DNA of 64,000 nt from NCBI RefSeq assembly GCF_005405205.1, contig NZ_BJDP01000004.1:62001-126000 (forward strand), given 5' to 3'. Positions 17,753 through 25,430 of the stretch are shown piece after piece. The notes beneath the pieces were generated by a model. That model ran no database searches. It worked only from the letters and a program-made list of their open reading frames with translations, and had not been told where the DNA came from. The first letter of the stretch is position 1, and the number at the start of each line of letters is the position of its first letter. Source of the DNA: Enterococcus pingfangensis (GTDB lineage: Bacteria; Bacillota; Bacilli; Lactobacillales; Enterococcaceae). The position numbers and the translations under genes are program-made.

Positions 17753-18601
17753 ATGTTAGAAGGCGTATCAGGTAAAACACAATTATATGGATTGATTGGA
17801 AGCCCAGTGGGACATTCCGGCTCACCTGCGATGTACAATTATGGTTTTGAACAATTAGGGATCGATGCAGTTTATTTAGCATTCGATGTCAAACTCGATG
17901 CAGTGGAAAAAGCATTCCAATCTGTTCGTACATTCAATTTACCAGGAGGCAACGTCACGATGCCTTGTAAAGGTGAAGCAGCAAAATATATGGACGAATT
18001 ATCACCCGCCGCTGAAATGGTCGGTGCGATCAATACGTTCCAAAATAAAGACGGCAAACTTATTGGTCATATTACAGATGGGATCGGTTTTGCCGACAAT
18101 CTGAAGAATCATGGCGTTGAAGCAAAAGGGAAAAAATTTGTGGTAATAGGAACCGGTGGTGCAGCAACGGCGATCCAAGTACAATTAGCAATCGAGGAAG
18201 TTGCATCAATCGATATCTTCAATATCAAGGATGACTTTTTCGCAAAAGGCGAAGAAACCGTTGCACGAATCAAGAAATTTTATCCTGGGCTAGCAGTTGC
18301 GATTCATGATTTAGCTGATGCTGAATTATTGAAACAAAAGATCGCCGAAGCAGACGTCTTGGTAAATGGAACAACCGTCGGAATGGGAACCGGTTCAACG
18401 AAAACACCAATCAGCGATCAAAGTGTTTTTCATGAGAACTTAGTTGTAGCCGATACGATTTACAATCCGCCAAGAACCCAGTTGATCAATGATGCGGCTG
18501 AAAAAGGCTGCAAGACAGTAACGGGCGAAGGTATGTTATTAGGACAAGGAAAAGCATCATTTAAGATTTTTACGGAGCAAGAATTACCAGTTAGACCATA
18601 A
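17753..18601 (+). CDS. Shikimate/quinate dehydrogenase paralogue (AroE-like)
   Basis: A 282-residue NAD(P)-dependent dehydrogenase. Family landmarks are GSPVGHSGSPAMYNYGF (canonical motif ends in HN, here YN), the catalytic Lys in GGNVTMPCKGEA, the Asp in HITDGIGF (canonical NTD, here ITD), the nucleotide loop VIGTGGAATA, and GEGMLLGQGKASF near the C-terminus. The altered residues and catabolic neighbours suggest a quinate- or hydroxy-acid-oxidising paralogue rather than the biosynthetic AroE. It lies 15 bases after the TIM-barrel gene in the same operon. Confidence 0.85.
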   Translation: MLEGVSGKTQLYGLIGSPVGHSGSPAMYNYGFEQLGIDAVYLAFDVKLDAVEKAFQSVRTFNLPGGNVTMPCKGEAAKYMDELSPAAEMVGAINTFQNKDGKLIGHITDGIGFADNLKNHGVEAKGKKFVVIGTGGAATAIQVQLAIEEVASIDIFNIKDDFFAKGEETVARIKKFYPGLAVAIHDLADAELLKQKIAEADVLVNGTTVGMGTGSTKTPISDQSVFHENLVVADTIYNPPRTQLINDAAEKGCKTVTGEGMLLGQGKASFKIFTEQELPVRP

Positions 18602-18605
18602 AAAC

Positions 18606-18633
18606 TCACACGTATTCTTCGGAATACGTGTGA
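18606..18633 (+). other. Perfect 12-bp mRNA hairpin with UUCG tetraloop between aroE-like and MFS genes
   Basis: TCACACGTATTC and GAATACGTGTGA are exact complements closed by a C(TTCG)G tetraloop, an exceptionally stable fold. No T-run follows, and the next ribosome site (AAGGAG) begins about 10 bases later. It is therefore more likely an intercistronic processing or stability element than a terminator. Confidence 0.75.
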
Positions 18634-18657
18634 AAATTTCCTATAAGGAGTGGAAAG

Positions 18658-19941
18658 ATGAGATCAAAAAAATATATCATGTCATTAGTGACGACGTATT
18701 TGTGTTATTTTACACATGGCATGCAAGCACTTATTCTTAGTCAAAATATGCCTTATTTTTATGAAAAATGGGGTTATACAGATCCGACAGCCGGAGCGGC
18801 AGCCGTTTCTCTAGCAATTACAGCAACTGGTTTCGGTAAATTCGTTTCCGTTTGGATCGGCGGCGAGATCTCTGATAAGATCGGCCGGAAAAAAATGGCG
18901 ATTGGCGGAGCAATCCTTTATATCATTTGTTTTGCTGGATTATTGTTGAGTCCAAGTATGGTGATTGCAGCTATCTGTGCCTTTATGGCAGGTGTTGCCA
19001 CATCAGGTTTCTGGGATGCATCTTTGTATCCAGCAGTTCAAGAAGCCGCACCAAAATATTCTGGATCAGCTTTATTGGGAATCAAGTTATTCGTTTCACT
19101 AGCAGGGATCGTTTATCCGTTAATGGTCGTTAACTTTACTGAAATGGGTTCACCACAATTAAGCGTAATTATTCCACTTGTTTTATCTGTCGGCTGTTTG
19201 ATTTTAGCGGCGGTCTCACCGTTTGCTTACGACGATATGATGAAAGAAAACAAAGATCACTCGGATGGAAAAAATTCCGATGCGATCAAACAAGAAATTG
19301 AAGCTGCAAAAGCCAAAATGTTAGTAAAACCAAATATTTTAGTTAATTTCATTACTATGTTCTATGCTTTTTTATGTATGTTTATCATGTACGGTGCTCA
19401 ACAATATACCAAAGCATTTGGGTTGAGCAATGCTGGTTTGACCGAGATCCAAGCAGCAGGCTTGACTTCGATCTACACATTCGGCGGAATCATCGCCGTA
19501 GTCTTCTGGGCGTTCTTGATGGGTAAATTACGTTGGAACCCATTGAAAGTTTTAGTGATTGATTCAGTCTTTACTGCGTTAGCACTTGCGGTCGTATTGA
19601 TTATTCGTCATCCGGCAGTGATTTACGCAAGTATTGCAGCTTTAGGTTTCTTCGCATCCGGCGGCGCTTTACAAACTGGATTAGGCTTGCGGCAATTATT
19701 CTGTCCAGGGCCTAAAGGTCGAAATACCGGGATCTATTATACATTCATGGGATTTGCGAGTACCTTTTTACCGTTCATTGTTTCAACAATGACCAAGTCG
19801 GTAGGAGAAAAACAAGCTATTTATATTATGATGGGCTTGCTTTTAGTGGCAGCATTGATGGCTACTGTCATGATGATCTATTTATTAGGACAACACAAAA
19901 AGGTTTTTGGATACAGTGCCTTTGAAAAAATGCGTGATTAA
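18658..19941 (+). CDS. MFS transporter
   Basis: A 427-residue major facilitator with about twelve membrane segments. The loop 2-3 signature reads GGEISDKIGRKKMAIGGA, a good MFS motif A. A charged central loop (KENKDHSDGKNSDAIKQEIE) separates the two halves. It is third in the LysR-linked operon after two putative hydroxy-acid enzymes, so it probably imports the pathway substrate. A hairpin follows the gene and probably ends this transcript. Confidence 0.9.
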   Translation: MRSKKYIMSLVTTYLCYFTHGMQALILSQNMPYFYEKWGYTDPTAGAAAVSLAITATGFGKFVSVWIGGEISDKIGRKKMAIGGAILYIICFAGLLLSPSMVIAAICAFMAGVATSGFWDASLYPAVQEAAPKYSGSALLGIKLFVSLAGIVYPLMVVNFTEMGSPQLSVIIPLVLSVGCLILAAVSPFAYDDMMKENKDHSDGKNSDAIKQEIEAAKAKMLVKPNILVNFITMFYAFLCMFIMYGAQQYTKAFGLSNAGLTEIQAAGLTSIYTFGGIIAVVFWAFLMGKLRWNPLKVLVIDSVFTALALAVVLIIRHPAVIYASIAALGFFASGGALQTGLGLRQLFCPGPKGRNTGIYYTFMGFASTFLPFIVSTMTKSVGEKQAIYIMMGLLLVAALMATVMMIYLLGQHKKVFGYSAFEKMRD

Positions 19942-19950
19942 TTGCGAAAA

Positions 19951-19988
19951 ATGGAGGCTTGACTATAACTAGTCGCCTCCATCTTTTC
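19951..19988 (+). terminator. Probable terminator after the MFS gene
   Basis: ATGGAGGC/GCCTCCAT with an inner GACTA/TAGTC forms a long stem (19951-19982), followed by a short, interrupted T-rich tract (CTTTTCC). Strength is uncertain. The remaining 200 bases to the next gene show no ORF. Confidence 0.6.
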
Positions 19989-20191
19989 CATATTTGGCTT
20001 GATATAATAGTTTTTTGCTTGAAAAAAATGCGGAAGATCAACTGCCATTTAACTAGACTGATCATTTATTATTCGGCCTTTTTCTATTTATTTTTTATTT
20101 CAAATGAATGGTGAAAAGTTGAATGGAAAGCTTCTTTTGCAAGTGAAATTGCGTGTCCGTTGTTGGGCACTAGGTAATTTAGGAGGTCCTT

Positions 20192-21520
20192 ATGGATATT
20201 ATTATTGGACTATTGCTGATCTGTTCCTTTGCGGGGATGGTCATTTATTGTATCAAAGGTCATAACTTGATGATTGGCTTTTTCATCATGGCGACGATTT
20301 GGACAGTTTTACCAATTATTGGGAATCTGTTGTCGCCAAATGCGGCATTTGCTGGGTTGACGATCCAAGACATGCTGCACCAAGTGTATCAAACAGCTCC
20401 AGAGAAATATGGGGCTTCTGTTATGAATATTTTCTTGGGCGCTTTTTTTGGCCGAATCTTATTAGACACTAGTATCGCAGCGACAATCATTCGAAAAAGT
20501 GTTGAATTAGGCGGAGACAATCCGGCGGTGATTTTAGCGATCGTAAATTTAATCAGCGGTTTTATCTTTACATCAATGACTGGCGGTGGTTCGGTAATCG
20601 CCATCGCAGTAATCGTCTTACCCATTTTATTTTCGATTGGAATTCCGAAAGTTGTCGGCTTTTTCTCTTTTACGGGATCTGTTGCCGCAGGTATTTTCTT
20701 AAATCCGATTAACTTTGGTCAATACTCAGCTTTTTTTCTGAATTCAAATGGCGGACAAGAATACTCGTACAATGATTATTTTCCCTTCGGAATTTTAGCT
20801 TTTGTCGTGATGATCACAGTAGTTTCATTGGCTTCAATGATTTATTTGAAAATGGAAAATCTTACATATTCTTGGGCGGCAGTCAAACAAAGTGAAGTTG
20901 TGGAAGCACCAGGAATTTCGCTGATCACGCCATTTTTACCAGTAGTAGGAGTCATCGTTTTTAAATTGCCAGTGATCTTATGTTTTATTTTGGCAAGCTT
21001 GTATGGCTTAGGAGTTTGCGGCGGCTTGAAGGGAAACTTCCGCGAAATCTGCCGAACAATCTCACGGATCTTTACCGAAGGGGTAAAAGACATGTCAGCA
21101 TTGATCGCTTTTTGGATCACTTTAGCGATGTTCAATGATGCAGCAGTTTATGCGGCACCTTATTTTAAAGAAATCATCGGCGGCTGGATTCCAGCTTCAC
21201 CGTTAATTTTATGTATCGCATTTGGTATCTTAGCGCCATTGACGTGGTTCAAAGGACCGCTGTCTTTGATTGGTTCCGGTGCGGCTTTACTTGCAGTGGT
21301 GAGTCAGACAACGAATTTTCCCACCACGTTTTTATATCCCTTGTTTGCTAGCGTGCTGATTGGTATGGCTCACTTTGACATTACGATTTCTTGGAATGCG
21401 TGGGGGCTGGGCTTCAATCGAATCAATGCAGTCGATTATATGAAGATAGCATTGATTCCAGGTACAACAGTGGCATTGATTTTGGAAATCGCTAATTTTT
21501 TCCTCAACAATCCGCTATAG
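20192..21520 (+). CDS. GntP/CitM-like (ion transporter superfamily) permease
   Basis: A 442-residue protein with about twelve membrane segments. It has the GGGS-containing re-entrant pattern FTSMTGGGSVIAIAVIVLP and a second half with similar topology (APLTWFKGPLSLIGSGAALL), as in carboxylate/gluconate permeases. The exact family is uncertain. It begins with a perfect AGGAGG site about 250 bases after the MFS gene and leads the hydantoinase-like unit, so it may import a second carboxylate substrate. Confidence 0.7.
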   Translation: MDIIIGLLLICSFAGMVIYCIKGHNLMIGFFIMATIWTVLPIIGNLLSPNAAFAGLTIQDMLHQVYQTAPEKYGASVMNIFLGAFFGRILLDTSIAATIIRKSVELGGDNPAVILAIVNLISGFIFTSMTGGGSVIAIAVIVLPILFSIGIPKVVGFFSFTGSVAAGIFLNPINFGQYSAFFLNSNGGQEYSYNDYFPFGILAFVVMITVVSLASMIYLKMENLTYSWAAVKQSEVVEAPGISLITPFLPVVGVIVFKLPVILCFILASLYGLGVCGGLKGNFREICRTISRIFTEGVKDMSALIAFWITLAMFNDAAVYAAPYFKEIIGGWIPASPLILCIAFGILAPLTWFKGPLSLIGSGAALLAVVSQTTNFPTTFLYPLFASVLIGMAHFDITISWNAWGLGFNRINAVDYMKIALIPGTTVALILEIANFFLNNPL

Positions 21521-21548
21521 ATTTTAAAAAGTAAGGGGAGTCTCAAAA

Positions 21549-23669
21549 ATGAAACGACGCGTTCGAATCGGGATCGATGTCGGTGGTACTCACACAAAAG
21601 CGGTAGCAATCGACAATGATACTCAAGAAATTATCGGAAAATCATCCGTAAAAACAACCCATGACAGCGAACAAGGTGTAGCTGAAGGTGTGGCCAATTC
21701 CTTTTTGAAATGTTTGGCAGAATTTGATATTGCACCTGAAGAAGTTGTCTTTGTCGCCCATAGTACGACCCAAGCAACCAATGCTTTATTAGAAGGAGAC
21801 GTCGCTAAAATCGGGATCATCAGTACCGCTAAAGCAGGTCTCGAAGGCTGGCTGGCTCGACCACAAACCAATTTAAAAGATATTGATTTAGGTACAGGCA
21901 AAAGTATTTACGTGACTTCTCGTTATATTTCACAAAAGAAACTGACGGAAGAAGAAATCGAGAAAGTTATCGATGAACTTTTAGCAGAAAAAATTGATGT
22001 CTTAGTGGCTTCGGCGGCTTTTGGTGTTGATAATTTATCTTTAGAAGAAAAAATTGCAGCGGTCGCCCGCAAAAAAAATGTTCCAGTGACATTAGCCTCT
22101 GAGATGACCAAACTTTACGGCTTGTCGCGGCGAACGCGCACAGCGACGATCAATGCATCGATTTTACCGAAGATGTTGGAAACGGCTAATTCGACTGAAG
22201 AAAGTGTACGCTCTTCAGGAGTGGATGTCCCATTGATGATCATGCGCGGAGACGGCGGTTTGATGGATGCTGTTGAGATGAAAAAACGTCCTGTCTTGAC
22301 GATGTTGTCAGGCCCGGCGGCTAGTGTCATGGGAGCGCTGATGTATTTAAGGACTTCAAACGGAATCTATTTTGAAGTTGGCGGCACTTCAACAAACTTA
22401 GGTGTGATTAAAAATGGCCGACCAGTGATCGACTATTCAGAAATTTCGGGACATAAAACGTACGTTAATTCGCTGGATGTTCGAGTGCTGGGGGTTGCTG
22501 GCGGAAGTATGATCCGGGTGAACAAAAGCGGTGTGAAAGATGTCGGTCCGCGTAGTGCGCACATTGCCGGTCTGGCTTACGCTGTTTATACCCCAGAAGA
22601 AGAAATCATCAATCCGCAACTGGAGCTGTTTTCACCAAGAGAAGGCGATCCAGCAGATTATGTAGCAATCAAATTGGAAAACGGCAAGCGCATCACGATC
22701 ACTAACTCTTGTGCGGCAAATGTTTTAGGCTATGTGGCAGAAGAAGACTTTTCTTATGGAAATGTTGCTTCGGCTCGAAAAGCGATTGCACCTTTAGCGG
22801 ATTATTTGAATCTAACGATTGAAGAAGTTGCGCGGCAGATTTTAGTCAAAGCAGTTGAGAAAATTGAACCAGTCATTCGCTCTTTAGCAAAAAAATATCA
22901 ACTTGAAAAAAATCAAATGACTTTAGTTGGTGTCGGCGGCGGGGTAGCGGCATTGATCAAATTCGCAGCTGAACGAATGGATTTGAATTATAAGATCCCA
23001 GAAAATGCTGAAGTGATTTCTTCGATCGGTGTAGCTTTAGCAGCCGTTCAAGATGTCGTTGAACGGATCGTGCCAAGCCCTACAAAGCGGGACATCCAAG
23101 CAATCAAACAAGAAGTTACAGACATGGCGATCGAAAGCGGCGCGACAGAAGACAGTGTCGAGGTCCATATCGAGATCGATCCTCAGACGCAAAAAATCAC
23201 AGCACGGGCGTCCGGTTCAACTGCAGCTCAAGCAACCGAACTCCAGTCTGCAGCGACTGAAGCGGAAGAATTTGAGATCGCGGTCCAAGATTTTCGTTTG
23301 CCAGCCGAACAAGTCCGATTGTTAGATGCAACCGATCACTTCAATATTTATGGTGCCAGTACGAAAAAAGGCAATGGAATCCGAGTAATCGACAAAAAAG
23401 GATTTATTCGCGTGCAAAGAGAACATGCAGAAGTAGTCAAAACATCCATCCAAAGCTATTTTGAAGTAGTCAATCAGCTTTGGGAAAGCATGGCGAATTA
23501 TCAAAGTGATTTGATCATTCGACCGGATTATTATTTCTGTGTCGGACCGCGACTGTTGGATTTTTCCAGCACTGACTTTGCCCAATTGACGATGCTGATG
23601 GAAATTGAAATGAGCGAAATCATTGGTACAGATGAGATCATTATTATTGCGGCGAATCGGTATATTTAG
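21549..23669 (+). CDS. Hydantoinase/oxoprolinase (HyuA) family protein
   Basis: A 706-residue ASKHA-fold protein. The N-terminal ATP-binding start is RIGIDVGGTHTKAVAID, followed by VAHSTTQATNALLEGD, the usual Hydant_A_N landmark. The hydantoinase A domain includes IMRGDGGLMDAVEMKKRP and LSGPAASVMGALMYL, and the distal glycine-rich VGVGGGVAALIKFAAERM. About 200 C-terminal residues (from about 500) do not look like the usual HyuA tail. ATP-dependent lactam hydrolysis is the family activity, often with a HyuB partner. No HyuB is present here, so the reaction is open. It lies 28 bases after the permease gene. Confidence 0.85.
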   Translation: MKRRVRIGIDVGGTHTKAVAIDNDTQEIIGKSSVKTTHDSEQGVAEGVANSFLKCLAEFDIAPEEVVFVAHSTTQATNALLEGDVAKIGIISTAKAGLEGWLARPQTNLKDIDLGTGKSIYVTSRYISQKKLTEEEIEKVIDELLAEKIDVLVASAAFGVDNLSLEEKIAAVARKKNVPVTLASEMTKLYGLSRRTRTATINASILPKMLETANSTEESVRSSGVDVPLMIMRGDGGLMDAVEMKKRPVLTMLSGPAASVMGALMYLRTSNGIYFEVGGTSTNLGVIKNGRPVIDYSEISGHKTYVNSLDVRVLGVAGGSMIRVNKSGVKDVGPRSAHIAGLAYAVYTPEEEIINPQLELFSPREGDPADYVAIKLENGKRITITNSCAANVLGYVAEEDFSYGNVASARKAIAPLADYLNLTIEEVARQILVKAVEKIEPVIRSLAKKYQLEKNQMTLVGVGGGVAALIKFAAERMDLNYKIPENAEVISSIGVALAAVQDVVERIVPSPTKRDIQAIKQEVTDMAIESGATEDSVEVHIEIDPQTQKITARASGSTAAQATELQSAATEAEEFEIAVQDFRLPAEQVRLLDATDHFNIYGASTKKGNGIRVIDKKGFIRVQREHAEVVKTSIQSYFEVVNQLWESMANYQSDLIIRPDYYFCVGPRLLDFSSTDFAQLTMLMEIEMSEIIGTDEIIIIAANRYI

Positions 23670-23683
23670 AAGGGATAGTAGGG

Positions 23684-24298
23684 ATGGACTTTGATACTTT
23701 AGCGCAAGAAGATATCAACTATGGAAAATATTTGCTATCACAAGATCATTTGTATAAAAAAATCCCTGAAAATCAGCGCTCAAAACTGATCCAACAGGCA
23801 GTTGAATGCGGAAAAACCGCGGCAGAAAATCTAGCAGCAGACGATTTGTGGGACTATTGTCATCAAGAAAAAATTGAGATCGAGTTTTTTCAAGAAGAGC
23901 TGAAAGCAGAAAATTTTCGGTTTGTCTTAGCCGAGTTTCAATTACCAAATCGGATTCGTCTCAATCAAAGTCTGTTGACCGCGGCAGAACCCTTTTTATT
24001 AGCGCAGGATTTTTTTAAAGATCAGCGAGTAGCGGATATTTTGTTAGCGCATGAACTGTATCACTATCTGGAAAATCAGCAGCAGTTATTTACGATCAAA
24101 AAGCAGTTGACGTATCAAACAGGTCCGTTTAAACGACAAGCTCGCTTGCATGCACTCAGTGAGATTGCAGCGATGAGTTTTGCACAAGCTCACTTAGATC
24201 TGCCTTTTTCACCAGTCATCTTGAACCTTGCTTTGCTGTATCCGATCGCACCTGATTATAGTGAACAGCTGGCAAAACGACTCTTGGTGATTGATTGA
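23684..24298 (+). CDS. Small HExxH protein, ImmA/IrrE-like metallopeptidase candidate
   Basis: A 204-residue soluble protein, not recognised by name. It has HELYH at residues 123-127 (LLAHELYHYLE) and, 33 residues later, SEIAAMSFAQAHLDLP, which resembles the ExxAxxFAxxLLxP segment that supplies the third zinc ligand in ImmA/IrrE (M78) peptidases. The N-terminal half is helical and acidic with no signal peptide or HTH. It follows the hydantoinase-like gene by 14 bases, so it is part of that unit. It could be a processing protease or a metal-binding accessory; activity is not shown. Confidence 0.65.
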   Translation: MDFDTLAQEDINYGKYLLSQDHLYKKIPENQRSKLIQQAVECGKTAAENLAADDLWDYCHQEKIEIEFFQEELKAENFRFVLAEFQLPNRIRLNQSLLTAAEPFLLAQDFFKDQRVADILLAHELYHYLENQQQLFTIKKQLTYQTGPFKRQARLHALSEIAAMSFAQAHLDLPFSPVILNLALLYPIAPDYSEQLAKRLLVID

Positions 24299-24421
24299 AC
24301 AAGACTATAGATTGATTAAAAAAAAGAATTAGTATTCACCGATTGGATTCAGTATATTTAAAGTAAGCAAAGGGTCATTTTTGATAAAAGATGATCCATA
24401 AAATGAACAGGAGCGGAAATA

Positions 24422-25258
24422 ATGGAAAAATCATGGTTAGATTTAGCAAATGACGTAGTAGTGATTACAGGCGCTTTAGGCGGAATGGGACGGAAGATCG
24501 CAAGTGATTTTGCGGAACAAAAAGCGAACTTAGCCTTAGTCGATTTAAACGAAGAAGCCACTAAAAGCTACGCGGAAGAATTAGCAAATAAATATGGTAT
24601 TAAGGCAGAAGGCTATGCTTGCAACTCAACAGTTGAAGAACAAGTAGACGCCTTAGCAAAAACAGTCAAGGCAGATTTTGGCAGAATCGATGTATTGGTT
24701 CAAACAGCGGCGATCTTAACTTTCAGTCCATTGGAAGATTTAGCTTTAGACGAATGGAAACGGACGATCGATGTAAATTTAAATGGTTATTTCTTAGTTT
24801 CACAACGAATCGGCCGTGTGATGATCGAACAACAATCAGGCCGCATGGTCCATATTTCAACGATCGCTTCACTTTCACCAGAAACATATTCAGGTGCTTA
24901 CAGCCCAAGTAAAGCGGGTGTGAATATGCTGTCTAAGATGATTGCTGGTGAATGGGGACAATATGGTATTCGCAGTAATTGTGTATTGCCATGTTTTGTT
25001 AAGACACCATTATCAACTAAATTCTATGAAGATGCAGAAGTTGAAGAAGGCAGAAGACGAATGACGGCTAATCGCCGAATTGGTGAAGTTCAAGATATTT
25101 CAAACGCAGTATTATATCTTGCCAGCAAACGTTCTGATTACACGAACGGACATGAATTGCGCGTAGAAGGCGGATTCGGTAATATGATCGGCGATCTAGT
25201 GCCAAAACCAGGCGGACGTCGTCAATATGCAATCGATTCAAAAAAACCAAAAGCTTAA
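24422..25258 (+). CDS. Short-chain dehydrogenase/reductase (SDR)
   Basis: A 278-residue classical SDR. The cofactor loop is VVITGALGGMGRKIA, the aspartate at the end of strand 2 (LALVDLNEE) favours NAD(H), and the active site shows Ser in HISTIAS and Tyr/Lys in YSPSK. The usual NAG motif reads QTAA, a deviation. The C-terminus has NGHELRVEGG and a basic tail beyond the usual 250 residues. It is the last gene of the island and is followed by a strong terminator. It probably oxidises a hydroxy-acid or polyol intermediate; the substrate is unknown. Confidence 0.88.
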   Translation: MEKSWLDLANDVVVITGALGGMGRKIASDFAEQKANLALVDLNEEATKSYAEELANKYGIKAEGYACNSTVEEQVDALAKTVKADFGRIDVLVQTAAILTFSPLEDLALDEWKRTIDVNLNGYFLVSQRIGRVMIEQQSGRMVHISTIASLSPETYSGAYSPSKAGVNMLSKMIAGEWGQYGIRSNCVLPCFVKTPLSTKFYEDAEVEEGRRRMTANRRIGEVQDISNAVLYLASKRSDYTNGHELRVEGGFGNMIGDLVPKPGGRRQYAIDSKKPKA

Positions 25259-25265
25259 TAATAGC

Positions 25266-25302
25266 AAAGGGATGTGACAAAATTTTGTCACATCCCTTTT
25301 TC
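25266..25302 (+). terminator. Terminator at the end of the catabolic island
   Basis: A perfect palindrome AAAGGGATGTGACAAAA and its complement is followed by T residues. The GGATGTGACA core recurs in the terminator at 38654. Confidence 0.9.
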
Positions 25303-25430
25303 GAATAAATGGTGAGAAATAGTTTCAAGAAATAAGCCAAAATTTCACAAAAGTTGAGAAGCCTTTTTCGCAAAGTCGTTCTTATTTTTTGAAGCGGCTG
25401 CTTCTGGTATAATCGCTAACTTACATAGAA

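Noticed and set aside
18606-18633. Intrinsic terminator after the AroE-like gene
   Set aside because: The hairpin is very stable but has no T-run, and the next gene follows after 24 bases, so termination is unlikely.
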